Below, in pieces: positions 1 through 8,486 of a DNA stretch of 64,000 bases. The position numbers and the translations under genes were made by a program. Every line of letters begins with the position of its first letter. Positions within the stretch are counted from its first letter, which is position 1. The stretch comes from AV40 sp963817335. Lineage in GTDB: Bacteria; Verrucomicrobiota; Verrucomicrobiia; Chthoniobacterales; UBA10450. The notes under the pieces were generated by a model that did not search any database, had not been told where the DNA came from, and was given only the letters and a program-made list of their open reading frames with translations. Location of the stretch: positions 124,001 to 188,000 of the forward strand of contig CAWFNX010000004.1 of assembly GCA_963817335.1 (NCBI GenBank), given 5' to 3'.

Positions 1-735
1 ACGGACCGCTGCAACAGCCACAGCTGCATTCAGCCTTTGGTGCTCGCCCTGCAGCCCGATCGGTGAATGAGTGTAGGGCAGGTCAATGAACTGCAGCGGC
101 GCGTCGCATTCAATCGCGCGAGCACGAATGACCTTCTCGGCGGCCGGCGGCTGCGGCGCGGAGATAACCGGTGTCCTGGCTTTGATGATGCCGGCTTTCT
201 CAGCCGCAATCTTGTCGATCGAATCGCCCAGCCACGTTTCGTGGTCCAAAGCTATCGGAGCGATCACGGAAATATCCGATTGCACCGCGTTGGTCGCATC
301 CAGGCGGCCGCCCAGGCCGGTTTCCAACACGACGACGTCGATCTTGGCTTCAGAAAAATGTTTCAGCGCCAGCGCGGTCGTGATTTCGAAAAAGGTTGGG
401 TGCGGGTCCCAATTCGCCACCAGGTTGCGGATATTCGTTAGGCCGGAGGCGACCTCGTCATCCGAAATCATTTCGCCGTTTACGCGAATCCGTTCCCGAA
501 ACGTGACCAGGTGAGGAGAAGTAAAAAGGCCGGTCCGATATCTTCCGGCGCGACAGATCGCGTCGATCATCGCGCAGACCGATCCTTTGCCGTTTGTGCC
601 TGCGACGTGGATCACCCGCGCGGCTTGAAAATCAAGGCCGAGATCGACGATGAGTCGCCGGATATTTTCGAGACCGAGTTTGATCCCGAAGCGCTGGAGG
701 CTGTAGAGCCAGGCGAGCGCCTCCTTGTAACTCAC
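1..735 (-). CDS. folC: Dihydrofolate synthase / folylpolyglutamate synthase, 3' end cut by window
   Basis: FolC adds glutamate to dihydropteroate or folates in the cytoplasm, using ATP. About 245 codons are visible and the frame is open to the window edge, so the C-terminal part is missing. Reading the minus strand gives the P-loop VAGTNGKGS at residues 44-52, followed by LFTSPHL and by VVVLETGLGGRLDATN, the Mur-ligase-like signatures of the family. The start is GTG at 735. It overlaps the accD stop as GTGA, so translation is probably coupled to accD. The accD-folC order is common in bacteria. The identity is secure; only the missing end limits it. Confidence 0.93.
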   Translation of the reverse strand, partial: MSYKEALAWLYSLQRFGIKLGLENIRRLIVDLGLDFQAARVIHVAGTNGKGSVCAMIDAICRAGRYRTGLFTSPHLVTFRERIRVNGEMISDDEVASGLTNIRNLVANWDPHPTFFEITTALALKHFSEAKIDVVVLETGLGGRLDATNAVQSDISVIAPIALDHETWLGDSIDKIAAEKAGIIKARTPVISAPQPPAAEKVIRARAIECDAPLQFIDLPYTHSPIGLQGEHQRLNAAVAVAAVR

Positions 736-1577
736 GACACCGATGAGAAATAGCCGAGCAGTTGACTGATCGTGTCGCGCATTTTTTTGCGGTGGACGAT
801 CATGTCGATCAATCCGTGCTCTTCGAGGAATTCGGCGGTTTGGAATCCTTTGGGCAAATCCTGATGCGTCGTTTCCTTGATCACGCGAGGACCGGCAAAG
901 CCAATCATGCTTTTCGGCTCGGCAATGATCACGTCGCCTAACGAAGCGAAACTCGCCATCACTCCGGCAGTTGTCGGATTTGTCAGCACGGAAATATATG
1001 GAAGCCGCGCGTCGGCATGGCGGGCCAGAGCTCCACTGGTCTTGGCCATTTGCATTAAACTGAGCATCCCTTCGTACATCCGCGCGCCTCCGGATGCGGC
1101 AACAATAATCACCGCAGCGTGCTCATCGGTTCCGTACTCGATCGTGCGAGTGATGCGCTCTCCAACCACTGAACCCATGGTGGCTGCGAGAAATCCGAAA
1201 TCCATCACCGCCAGCGCTACTTTGTAGCCTTCGATCATGCCATGTCCGCTGATCACCGCATCGGTCAGCCCGGTGCGTTCCTGATAACTCTTCAGACGAT
1301 CTTTGTAACTGGCCATTCCCTGAAACCGGAGGGTGTCGATCGATTTTAAATCGGCATCCATTTCCACAAATGATTGCGAGTCGAGCAGGTTGCCGATTCT
1401 GTCCTTGGCCGAAAGCGCAAAATGATATTCGCACCGCGGACAAACCCGGAGATTTTCGGTGAGCTCGATTTCCGACACAACTTCGTCGCAGCCGGGACAT
1501 TTTTGAAACAGCCCCTGAGGAATGTCGCGCTTCTTTCGCTGCGACGTCTTCAGGGTTGGCTTCTTGAAAATGGCCAT
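732..1577 (-). CDS. accD: Acetyl-CoA carboxylase carboxyltransferase subunit beta
   Basis: This is the beta subunit of the carboxyltransferase that makes malonyl-CoA for fatty acid synthesis, working with AccA in the cytoplasm. The 281-residue protein has the N-terminal zinc ribbon (Cys27, Cys30, Cys46, Cys49) and the crotonase-like core with GERITRTIEYG and IIVAASGGARMYEGM. I chose ATG at 1577 (MAIFKKP) because it gives the normal family length; the frame stays open upstream but there it only runs through comF in another frame. The gene lies 5 bp after comF and overlaps folC by 4 bp, so comF-accD-folC is probably one operon. Confidence 0.96.
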   Translation of the reverse strand: MAIFKKPTLKTSQRKKRDIPQGLFQKCPGCDEVVSEIELTENLRVCPRCEYHFALSAKDRIGNLLDSQSFVEMDADLKSIDTLRFQGMASYKDRLKSYQERTGLTDAVISGHGMIEGYKVALAVMDFGFLAATMGSVVGERITRTIEYGTDEHAAVIIVAASGGARMYEGMLSLMQMAKTSGALARHADARLPYISVLTNPTTAGVMASFASLGDVIIAEPKSMIGFAGPRVIKETTHQDLPKGFQTAEFLEEHGLIDMIVHRKKMRDTISQLLGYFSSVS

Positions 1578-1582
1578 GACAA

Positions 1583-2314
1583 TTATGCGCGAGCAGCAGT
1601 TGCCGAGTAAACAAACCGCGCCCCGTTTTCCTTCAGGACCCGGGCGCATTCGCTCAGGGTTGAGCCGGTGGTTAAGACGTCGTCGATCAAAAGCACGCCT
1701 AATCCTCGCACGTCTGCGTTTTGTCGTAAACGGAATGCGTGGCGCAAATTTTGGATGCGCTCGGCCCGGTCGAACGCGGTCTGAGTGGTTGTGAACCGAA
1801 TCCGTTGCAACACCGGACGAACCGGGACGTCGAGACACGGACCGACTCGCTCGGCAAGCAAAGCTGCCTGATTGAAACCGCGCTCCCGCTGCCGCGCCGG
1901 GTGCAAAGGAACGGGAACAATCGCGTCGAACTTTCGCTCACGAAGTCGGGAATCATCCAGCGCGGCGATGAGCCACTGTCCGACCAGATGCCGAAGATGG
2001 ATTTGTTTGCCGTATTTGAAATTGAGAATGACGTGACGCGCGATGCCGCGACTCCGATATGCCGAGACAGCGGCGTCGAAGTAAAGTCTGCGATGGGCGC
2101 AGTTGGCGCACGCAAATGTTGTAGTGATCGCGCCGTCAAAAGGCTCGGAGCATTTAGCGCAAAACGGCGGCACGATGCGCGAGAGTTTCGCTTCACAATT
2201 AGCACACAAATAATCATGGGGTCCGACCGACGCCGAACAAATCGTGCAGCTCGGCGGATAAACCAGCGACGCTAATCCGCGAATGAAATCAGGCGTTGGC
2301 ACGCTTCTTTTCAC
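1583..2314 (-). CDS. comF: ComF family protein (phosphoribosyltransferase-like)
   Basis: ComF/GntX-type protein of 243 residues. The N-terminus has a double zinc ribbon (Cys23/26/37/40 and Cys52/55/69/72). The C-terminal half is a type I phosphoribosyltransferase fold with the PRPP loop VLLIDDVLTTGSTLSECA near residue 210. Members are linked to DNA uptake in competent bacteria, but here no other competence gene is visible, so the role is inferred only from the family. It is the first gene of the comF-accD-folC group; the 123 bp upstream show no clear operator. Confidence 0.9.
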   Translation of the reverse strand: MKRSVPTPDFIRGLASLVYPPSCTICSASVGPHDYLCANCEAKLSRIVPPFCAKCSEPFDGAITTTFACANCAHRRLYFDAAVSAYRSRGIARHVILNFKYGKQIHLRHLVGQWLIAALDDSRLRERKFDAIVPVPLHPARQRERGFNQAALLAERVGPCLDVPVRPVLQRIRFTTTQTAFDRAERIQNLRHAFRLRQNADVRGLGVLLIDDVLTTGSTLSECARVLKENGARFVYSATAARA

Positions 2315-2437
2315 CTTCCTAAAACAAGTGTGCCAACTTTACGGCGGGAGCCACTGAGCGGCAGCGAATGTGGCCAGGGAAGCCGGGCACCCGAGAGTAA
2401 TACCCGCCGCACGTTGCGCCTGACATAAGATATTACT

Positions 2438-3319
2438 CTAGTTGCCGCGAGCATTTCGTTGTCTCAACCAGGTCCGAACAATGAACCATGTTACGCCGGC
2501 GACTGCGAGCGGGACGATTCCAACCAGCAAGTTTTTGCCGAGCCACGGCAGGATAATCGTGTCGTGGCGAGCAATCTTGTTGAACGCGCCGACCGTCAGG
2601 ATCCACCCCGAGTGCAAACCGATCGGCAACCAAAGCGATCGGGTTTGCAATCGCGCATCGGCCAAAATCCATCCGATCAGGAACAACGTTGTGAAGCCGG
2701 CGGCGACCAGTATCGGATCCGTGAACTGCACAAAGGCGTAGGCGATCGAATTGAATCCGGATGTCCAGGTCACGACCGTCGAGGTGTGATCGGGCGCTTT
2801 GAGGAAATGAACGATGGAATAGAGCGCCGAGGTCACAAACATCGCCAAAAAGCGCCGCCCGGACTTCAACAGAAGGCCGAGAATCAATCCGCGGAAGAAA
2901 GTCTCCTCGATTAGAGGAACCACCGCGGCCGCAGCGACAGCTTTTCCGACTCCAGCCCAGTCAATTATGTTTCGGACCGAAAAATTTGGCGTCACCAGCA
3001 GGATCGCGCCGCAGCAAAGCAGGGGGACGGCGGAACAAATGAAACCAATAAGCAGGTCTCGGCGCCAACGCGGATTCGGTTCAATTCCTAAATCCGTCCA
3101 GTTGCGAACGCTCAGGGAACGGGCCAACGGCCAAAGCAAAATTATCGCGGCGACTAACAGCGCGCGATGAAAGAACGTTTCGAAATCGAACCGGCTCAGA
3201 AAAGTCAGCCAACCGTGAGCGATCAGCCATTGCGCAGCCCAGAAAAGCGCCGGGGCCAGCAACGCGCCCAACAGCACCGTCGCCAGCAAATAAACGAGCA
3301 ATCTGGCTCCATCCTTCAA
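2438..3319 (-). CDS. CPBP family intramembrane glutamic endopeptidase
   Basis: Multi-pass membrane protein of the CPBP (Abi) family of intramembrane proteases. From the TTG start at 3319 it has 293 residues. The family motifs are present: EETFFRG (Glu138, Glu139, Arg143), SIVHFLK (His171) and GLHSGWI near the C-terminus. The frame continues upstream to 3607 but that extension is antisense to the gene at 3346 and is low-complexity Arg-rich, so I rejected it. No good Shine-Dalgarno is visible and the exact start is uncertain. Substrate unknown; family members act in protein processing or immunity-type roles. Confidence 0.85.
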   Translation of the reverse strand: MKDGARLLVYLLATVLLGALLAPALFWAAQWLIAHGWLTFLSRFDFETFFHRALLVAAIILLWPLARSLSVRNWTDLGIEPNPRWRRDLLIGFICSAVPLLCCGAILLVTPNFSVRNIIDWAGVGKAVAAAAVVPLIEETFFRGLILGLLLKSGRRFLAMFVTSALYSIVHFLKAPDHTSTVVTWTSGFNSIAYAFVQFTDPILVAAGFTTLFLIGWILADARLQTRSLWLPIGLHSGWILTVGAFNKIARHDTIILPWLGKNLLVGIVPLAVAGVTWFIVRTWLRQRNARGN

Positions 3320-3345
3320 GGCTGTTAATGTAAGGTTTTCCTGCG

Positions 3346-3603
3346 ATGCCGAGTCAACACATATGGACTGAAAAAGACGAGGAAGGTCGGAAGCGCGAAA
3401 TCCGCGCGACCAAGTTCGGCGGCAAGTGGCGGTTGCAGGCGAAGACGTCCGATGAACCCGACTGGACCTACTACGACCGCCCGCCGCTCGAAGATCTCTT
3501 GAAGTTGAAGGACATTGTCGATCGAAAATATCAGCGCCGCCGCGCCTCAGCCGAGGACGTGGCCTCAATCGACAAGTTAATCGCCAATTGGGGTCGTATC
3601 TAA
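3346..3603 (+). CDS. Small conserved-looking hypothetical protein, 85 aa
   Basis: Hydrophilic 85-residue protein, no signal peptide or membrane segment. It begins MPSQHIWTEKDEEG and has an aromatic-rich middle (DWTYYDRPPLEDLLKLKDIVDRKYQRR). I do not recognise a named domain. It is divergent from the CPBP gene, and the 26 bp between the two starts must hold any promoters. The last codons (NWGRI-stop) lie inside the left arm of the inverted repeat at 3588-3746. Codon use and composition match neighbours, which supports a real gene. Confidence 0.65.
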   Translation: MPSQHIWTEKDEEGRKREIRATKFGGKWRLQAKTSDEPDWTYYDRPPLEDLLKLKDIVDRKYQRRRASAEDVASIDKLIANWGRI

Positions 3604-3746
3604 ACATTCAACATTTGGGAAAGAGGGACTTTAGAATCAGCAAACCGTCAGCAACCACATGGGGTGCCTTAAGGTCATCGTCGTGTGAGGCAAATGCGCT
3701 CGAAGTCGAGCTGGGGTAAATATTCAATGTTTAGATACGACCCCAA
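3588..3746. repeat. Inverted repeat, 29-bp arms around 101 bp
   Basis: Left arm 3588-3616 and right arm 3718-3746 are reverse complements at 27 of 29 positions; the outer 21 bp are identical. The left arm covers the stop codon of the 85-aa gene, and the right arm runs to the base before the tlyA ATG. The size and structure resemble a small MITE-like element or a long-armed hairpin. Confidence 0.8.
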
Positions 3747-4487
3747 ATGAAGAAGAAAGCGCGAATCGATCAGGCATTGGTCGAGCGAGGATTCTTTGAG
3801 AGCCGCGAACAAGCCCAGCGCGCGCTCATGGCCGGTAAAGTCAGGGTGGGGGACCAGGTAATCACGAAACCGGCGACATCGATCGAAATCGACGCGGCAA
3901 TTTCAGTCGCGGAATCGCCGCAGTTTGTCGGTCGCGGCGCGACGAAACTTTCCGGCGCGCTCGATTTCTTCAAGGTCGACGCCGCGAACAAGGTCGTGCT
4001 CGATATCGGCGCGTCGACCGGAGGATTTACGGATTGTTTATTGCAGCGCGGCGCGGCGAAAGTTTTCGCGGTCGACGTCGGCCGCGGACAACTCGCCTGG
4101 AAAATCAGAAACGATCCGCGCGTGGTTGTGCTTGAAAAAGTAAACGCGCGGTTTCTGTCCCGCGAAGAAATCCCGGAGCTTGTCGATCTTTGCGTCATCG
4201 ACGTCTCGTTTATTTCGCTGACTTTGATCTTGCCTCGGGCTTTTGAATTGATAACTCCAGACGGCGTGATTCTGGCCTTGATCAAACCGCAGTTTGAGTT
4301 GCAGCGTAAAGATGTCGGGCGCGGCGGGATCGTGCGCGAATCGGCCCTCCACGAGCAAGCCCGGCAGAAAATTGTGAACTTCGTTGAAGAAGCGGGTTAT
4401 TGTGTTACGGGCCTCGTTCCATCGAAAATCACCGGAACCGACGGCAACCAGGAATTTTTCATATGCATCCGAAAACGATCGGATTGA
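3747..4487 (+). CDS. tlyA: TlyA family rRNA (cytidine-2'-O)-methyltransferase
   Basis: TlyA-type SAM-dependent 2'-O-methyltransferase of rRNA, historically called hemolysin A. The 246-residue protein has an N-terminal S4 RNA-binding domain (residues about 3-65, ARIDQALVERGFFESREQA) and an FtsJ-like fold with the SAM motif VLDIGASTGGFTDCLLQRGA from about residue 84 and the KPQFE motif (IKPQFELQR). ATG at 3747 follows directly on the inverted-repeat arm, so any ribosome binding site would lie within that arm; none is obvious. It overlaps nadK by 25 bp; the tlyA-nadK order is found in many bacteria. Confidence 0.93.
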   Translation: MKKKARIDQALVERGFFESREQAQRALMAGKVRVGDQVITKPATSIEIDAAISVAESPQFVGRGATKLSGALDFFKVDAANKVVLDIGASTGGFTDCLLQRGAAKVFAVDVGRGQLAWKIRNDPRVVVLEKVNARFLSREEIPELVDLCVIDVSFISLTLILPRAFELITPDGVILALIKPQFELQRKDVGRGGIVRESALHEQARQKIVNFVEEAGYCVTGLVPSKITGTDGNQEFFICIRKRSD

Positions 4488-5329
4488 TCGCACATCCCGG
4501 GAAACCCGGAGTAGGGGAGCTGATTAACTCGCTCGCCGCCGAGTTCAAAAGTCATTCGATGTCGACCTTAATGGAAAAAGAAACCGCATCGGTGGCGGGA
4601 CAACGTTCGGATCTAAGCGTGGCGCAGATCGCAACGAAGGCGGATCTGCTCGTCGTCGCCGGTGGCGACGGAACGATTTTGAGCGTGGCGGACCAAATGG
4701 GCGAGGCGAACACGCCCATTTTTGGAATCAATGTGGGCTCACTTGGCTTTCTAACCTGCGCCGGCTCGCAAACATTTCGCGAAGCAGTGGAATGCATCGC
4801 TCAGGGCAAAATCACTTTCAGCAACCGGACTCTGCTCGAGGTCGTGCTCCGGGATTCAAAAGAAAAGCATCCGCCAATGGTGGCCTTGAACGATGCGGTC
4901 TTCAGTCGCGGCGAAATCTCGCGATTGATTCGTTTGCACACCCGGGTGAACGGCGAACCACTCACCGAATTCAATGCCGACGGTTTGATAATCGCAACGC
5001 CAACCGGTTCGACCGCGTATTCGCTTTCGGCCGGTGGACCGATCCTGGAGCCGGAATCCGGCGTTTTCGTCATCACGCCGATTTGCCCGCACGTCCTGAC
5101 AAACCGGTCGATCATCGTGTCGGAAAATTCGGTGATCGAAGTGGAAGCGAGCGAGCCCGATTATCCCGTTTTCCTAACCGTCGACGGACGTGAACCGTTA
5201 CGGGTTGCGAAAGGCGCGAGTGTGGAAATCCGCAAAGCGAAAAAGAAACTGCGACTCGCAGCTCTGCCAGGAGTCTCGTTCTTCAGCGTGGTGCGACAGA
5301 AGCTGAAGTGGAGCGGCAGTAATGTCTAA
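4463..5329 (+). CDS. nadK: NAD kinase
   Basis: NAD(+) kinase (PpnK), 288 residues, makes NADP from NAD in the cytoplasm. The sequence shows the GGDGT motif in VVAGGDGTILSVAD, the INVGSLGFLT motif, and the NAD-binding block NADGLIIATPTGSTAYSLSA followed by GGPI. The ATG at 4463 (MHPKTIGLIAHPGK) gives the expected N-terminus; the open frame reaches 4400 but the extra residues are translated from tlyA. The start lies inside tlyA, so expression is probably coupled. Confidence 0.95.
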   Translation: MHPKTIGLIAHPGKPGVGELINSLAAEFKSHSMSTLMEKETASVAGQRSDLSVAQIATKADLLVVAGGDGTILSVADQMGEANTPIFGINVGSLGFLTCAGSQTFREAVECIAQGKITFSNRTLLEVVLRDSKEKHPPMVALNDAVFSRGEISRLIRLHTRVNGEPLTEFNADGLIIATPTGSTAYSLSAGGPILEPESGVFVITPICPHVLTNRSIIVSENSVIEVEASEPDYPVFLTVDGREPLRVAKGASVEIRKAKKKLRLAALPGVSFFSVVRQKLKWSGSNV

Positions 5330-5335
5330 ACAGAC

Positions 5336-5418
5336 GTTGAGATGTTGAGTGGTTGAGGTGTTGAGAGGTGGGAACTGCGGCAAATCATCTCAACTACTCA
5401 ACTACTCAACGACTCAAC
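5336..5418. repeat. Inverted array of GTTGAG-NN units between convergent genes
   Basis: Arm 5336-5365 holds four 8-bp units GTTGAG-NN; arm 5389-5418 holds four such units in reverse complement. All GTTGAG cores pair and the NN positions do not. It lies between convergent nadK and the sulfotransferase and could act as a bidirectional terminator. There is no T-tract. The sulfotransferase stop and last codons (VESLSS) are inside the right arm. Confidence 0.7.
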
Positions 5419-6183
5419 TTCTGCTACCCGCCAATCGGCGCAATCCCAACCGAGAAGATTTTCGGTTTTCGCGATGTCGTCTTCGAAAATTCCTGCCGCG
5501 TACTGGCGTTCCTCAGTCGTTAATTTCTTGGAATAGGAGCCAACGTTTCGCCGCTTGTTTTTGAAGCGTTGCAATGGTTGAACACCGAGGAAGTCGAACA
5601 ATCGTTTCAGCATCGGCGAAGGATCGCGCCGAAACTCTTCGTACTTGAGAACCAGGACTTGCTCGCGCAGAAAAAGATCAAAAACTCTTTCAAGCTGCGG
5701 CGAATACAAACTGCGAGCGATATAACCGTTGCCGCGCGGGCGTTTCCAAATCCCGGTTTCCTGGTCGCGCTTGAGAGCGTCAATAAAATCGAGCGGTTCC
5801 TGGCCTTTGTCGCGGCGCATGTTCCATTGCGAAAACGCGCGCTCGGTCGGATTTCGCAACGAAACAATGAACTTCATCTGCGGGTTGTAGCGCGCGATCC
5901 GTTCAAGGGCGCGCGGATAATAAAGATAATCGGCGGTGACTTCACCCGCGACGCGCCAGCGCCACCCCGGAGCAAAGTTGTTATGCAAAATTCGATAATC
6001 GGGTTCGCCGGTGAAATGTTCTTCCTTGTCGAAAAAGTGAAGGGCCTGATCGCGCAGCAGCGCAACGTGTGGATGTTGCGCCAGAAAATCGTGCAGCGCG
6101 GTGGTCCCGGCTTTCTGAACGCCGCCAACAATGAAGTCGACGCTGTTTATTTGTCGCCGGCGAAAAACACGCTCGGCGATCAA
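5398..6183 (-). CDS. Sulfotransferase family protein
   Basis: PAPS-dependent sulfotransferase of 261 residues. The 5'-phosphosulfate loop is VGGVQKAGTTALHDFL (residues about 19-34) and the 3'-phosphate motif is FIVSLRNPTERAFSQW (around residues 104-119). This is the fold of carbohydrate and heparan-type sulfotransferases found in bacterial envelope loci. The acceptor cannot be read from sequence. It is divergent from a methyltransferase, which suggests joint modification of a glycan or lipid (inference). The last six residues come from the GTTGAG repeat array. Confidence 0.88.
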   Translation of the reverse strand: MIAERVFRRRQINSVDFIVGGVQKAGTTALHDFLAQHPHVALLRDQALHFFDKEEHFTGEPDYRILHNNFAPGWRWRVAGEVTADYLYYPRALERIARYNPQMKFIVSLRNPTERAFSQWNMRRDKGQEPLDFIDALKRDQETGIWKRPRGNGYIARSLYSPQLERVFDLFLREQVLVLKYEEFRRDPSPMLKRLFDFLGVQPLQRFKNKRRNVGSYSKKLTTEERQYAAGIFEDDIAKTENLLGWDCADWRVAEVESLSS

Positions 6184-6342
6184 ACCGATTTGTCGTGTAT
6201 TTGCGCGCTCTGGCCCAGGAGCGTGCCCAATCTTGGCGCGCGAGGTGACCGGGTAGGCGTGACGACATATACCCTCAGTTCCCTAAGAGCATGTCTCACA
6301 TGGCTCGGCGTGACAACGCGAAAGTGAGCCTTTGAGGCCGGA

Positions 6343-6388
6343 GCAACTCGTCGAAATGCGTCCGATCGCTCAGAAACTGACGAGTTGC
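6343..6388 (+). promoter_or_regulatory. Perfect 10-bp stem-loop just upstream of the methyltransferase
   Basis: GCAACTCGTC at 6343-6352 and GACGAGTTGC at 6379-6388 are exact reverse complements around a 26-nt loop. A purine-rich GAAGGAAAGAG follows at 6391-6401, 10 nt before the ATG at 6412. The hairpin could act as a 5'-leader element or operator; no protein or ligand can be assigned. Confidence 0.5.
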
Positions 6389-6411
6389 GCGAAGGAAAGA
6401 GTCGCGATTGT

Positions 6412-7149
6412 ATGGCCAACGTGACCGGACCTAATGCTTTGCCTAGGGAAGAGTTTCAAGATTTGGCATGGCTTTTCACCTGCGATAGCCGCAATCGCGG
6501 TTTGATCCGCCAGGGTTTCGACGAAGCGGCGTTGTTATGGAAAGCGGTCAAAGCGACGTCCGGGCGTATTCTCGAAGTCGGCCGCAATTTTGCCGGCTCG
6601 ACGGTCTTGCTCGCCGCCGCCGCGGCGGATCGCGAAATTTATTCGATCGACCTTCGTTCGCATGAGGATAGCGCGTGCAAAAATTATCTGGCCCGGCCGG
6701 AAAACAAGCAACGCGTGCATTTGTTGGTGACCGATTCCCGTGAAACGCTGCCGAACGTATCTTTCGGCCTGCTGTTTATTGATGGCGATCACAGCTTTGA
6801 CGGCGTGCTCGGGGATGTTCTGGCGCACTGGAATTCTCTCCAGGCGCACGGTGGAAATCTCGCGCTGGCGGCGTTTCATGACGCTTTACCGAACGATAAC
6901 TTTAAATGGCGCGACGCGGACCGGCGGTTGAACCGTTTCTGGACCCGGGTGAAGAACAAGTTTCGGAAACGACAAAAACCCGAGGTCGCGCCGGATTATG
7001 CGCCCGGAGTGCTGCGGGTTTGCGACGAATTAGTGCGCCAAGGCGCCGCCAACAAATGGAGAAGCGCCGGCTCGATGCTGGTTTTGGAGAAACTCAAGGA
7101 TCTCCCGCAAGACTTCGCCCGGACGGTGCGCGAAAATTTCCAGCCGTAG
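6412..7149 (+). CDS. Class I SAM-dependent methyltransferase (Methyltransf_24-like)
   Basis: Predicted cytoplasmic O-methyltransferase-like protein, 245 residues. It has the SAM-binding motif ILEVGRNFAGSTVLLA, the acidic end of strand 2 in IYSIDLRS, and the FIDGDHSFDGVLGDV block typical of Methyltransf_24 proteins acting in glycan or natural-product pathways. Substrate unknown. I prefer ATG 6412 because a GAAGGA ribosome binding site precedes it; a TTG at 6385 is possible. Next to the divergent sulfotransferase. Confidence 0.8.
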   Translation: MANVTGPNALPREEFQDLAWLFTCDSRNRGLIRQGFDEAALLWKAVKATSGRILEVGRNFAGSTVLLAAAAADREIYSIDLRSHEDSACKNYLARPENKQRVHLLVTDSRETLPNVSFGLLFIDGDHSFDGVLGDVLAHWNSLQAHGGNLALAAFHDALPNDNFKWRDADRRLNRFWTRVKNKFRKRQKPEVAPDYAPGVLRVCDELVRQGAANKWRSAGSMLVLEKLKDLPQDFARTVRENFQP

Positions 7150-7236
7150 TGAAAATTGAATACGAAATCGTTAGGCGTAAGCGCATTTTGAAAGCTCATT
7201 TCGATTCAGACAGCGTGATGAGGCCAGGTCCGCCCT

Positions 7237-7449
7237 ATGCGTAAGCTCGCGATGAGAATCGCGAAGGGATTGGAGAACTCGGACTATTGCGCCATTCACG
7301 AACCGGAACTCAGCCGGATTTGGCCGGACAAGGAGAAGCGGGAAGCAGCGATCGGCCAATTCGCGAAACGGTACGGCTGGCAGTTGCGGCTCTATAAAGA
7401 CGGGACGTGTGTCGTGTTTGAGAAAGAACCGCCGGCGAAGCCTGGCTAG
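7237..7449 (+). CDS. Small hypothetical protein, 70 aa
   Basis: Cytoplasmic-looking 70-residue protein, MRKLAMRIAKGLENSDYC at the N-terminus, then alternating charged and aromatic residues (KRYGWQLRLYKDGTCVVFEK). No recognised domain. It lies 87 bp after the methyltransferase on the same strand and may be cotranscribed. Neighbour-like base composition supports it; no strong Shine-Dalgarno. Confidence 0.55.
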   Translation: MRKLAMRIAKGLENSDYCAIHEPELSRIWPDKEKREAAIGQFAKRYGWQLRLYKDGTCVVFEKEPPAKPG

Positions 7450-7547
7450 GGCAACCAATCCAGCAGGCTAAGCAAACGGAATCGGTGATCTCTTGAACCT
7501 GTCTCAGGACGTTTTGACTCTGGCATGTGCACCACCGCAGCCGTTCT

Positions 7548-7631
7548 TTACCGCTTGCTCAACATGAGCCACTCCGCGGCGAGAACAAGCGCACCAAGTC
7601 CTACCAGTACAATCAACGGAATTGAAGCCAT
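7548..7631 (-). CDS. 27-aa single-pass membrane miniprotein with a perfect Shine-Dalgarno
   Basis: On the minus strand an ATG at 7631 opens a 27-codon frame ending with TAA at 7548. The peptide starts MASIPLIVLVGLGALV and ends EWLMLSKR: one hydrophobic helix with a positively charged tail, the profile of a bacterial small membrane protein (compare KdpF-like peptides; no homology claimed). AGAAGGAGGT lies 8 nt before the ATG, the best ribosome binding site I saw in this window. No partner gene is adjacent. Confidence 0.65.
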   Translation of the reverse strand: MASIPLIVLVGLGALVLAAEWLMLSKR

Positions 7632-8054
7632 GCAACAATACCTCCTTCTGCACTCAATTAGAAGCTTAAGTCGGGCAGCGAGCCCGCCGTTTATTGGGTT
7701 TGGCTAAGCAAAAATTGCTCGCATAAAAGCCACACTCATCGGCGCCGATACCCCCGAGTGATGTTATAATCTTATGAAGCGCGCTGGGCCGATGCCGGAA
7801 CAACACTGGTAACCCGAAGCCTCTCCAAGTGCAGAAAGTTAGTCTGAAACCGCAACTTCCATTTTGCGATAGATGGATGGTCTAAGATAGACGGTGTCGG
7901 CTCAACTCCGATCTTCAGAAGCGGGGCAACCCTGTTGGCTGCGGTGCGTTCGTTTCTCATGGGGTGTCAATGCAGCAGCCCTGATACGCGAAGCCGACCA
8001 TCAATTGCTTTTTGTTGACCGTTTATTGCAGACCCTAAAAAACCAAACTCAAAA
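7632..8054. other. Intergenic, 423 bp, no gene seen
   Basis: Contains the presumed promoter region of the miniprotein, a GGGCTCGCTGCCC-like palindrome (reverse strand, near 7675-7690) and a TATAAT at 7765-7770 without a convincing -35 box. No open frame with coding character. Confidence 0.5.
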
Positions 8055-8486
8055 TCACCCAGCGGGGTTAGAGAGAACTTGCGTCGACACCTCGAGCCAC
8101 TCTGCAGCCGACCTTCGTTTGTCGAACGCGCGAACTTCGATGATCGATCCTTTCATTAACCTTTCGTACATCAGCGCGATGCCGAAACTGATCGGATGGT
8201 CTGCGAAAATCGCGGTCTTGACCGGTTGCTTCACCGGGTGACGACGGAGGGAGACCTGAATCATGTGTTCCATTCCAAGCCGGATCTGCGACAGGCCGGA
8301 GAGGTCGATGTAACGATCGAACGGTGCATCCTGAATGCGCTCTTCCATCTCGATGAATTCGACCACCTGATGGACGAATGCTTCGTTGAGCACTCCGCGG
8401 GGAAACCATCCGAGGACTTTGAATTTTGGATGATACCACGTGCCCGGAAAACCTTTGCGAATAAATTGGGGTAAATCTTCTCGCAT
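8055..8486 (-). CDS. STAS/SEC14-like (SpoIIAA-like) domain protein
   Basis: A 143-residue cytoplasmic protein. The C-terminal part follows the SpoIIAA-like/STAS pattern: RYIDLSGLSQIRL, then KTAIFADHPISFGIALMYE and a final VRAFDKRRSAAEWLE. Such proteins are small regulatory or lipid-binding folds; role here unknown. I start at ATG 8486 (MREDLPQFIRKG); the frame runs open to 8702 but the extension has no family support. Isolated between gene-poor stretches. Confidence 0.6.
   Translation of the reverse strand: MREDLPQFIRKGFPGTWYHPKFKVLGWFPRGVLNEAFVHQVVEFIEMEERIQDAPFDRYIDLSGLSQIRLGMEHMIQVSLRRHPVKQPVKTAIFADHPISFGIALMYERLMKGSIIEVRAFDKRRSAAEWLEVSTQVLSNPAG

Noticed and set aside
3320..3607. N-terminal extension of the CPBP protease
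   Set aside because: Antisense to the 85-aa gene, Arg-rich and without family similarity.
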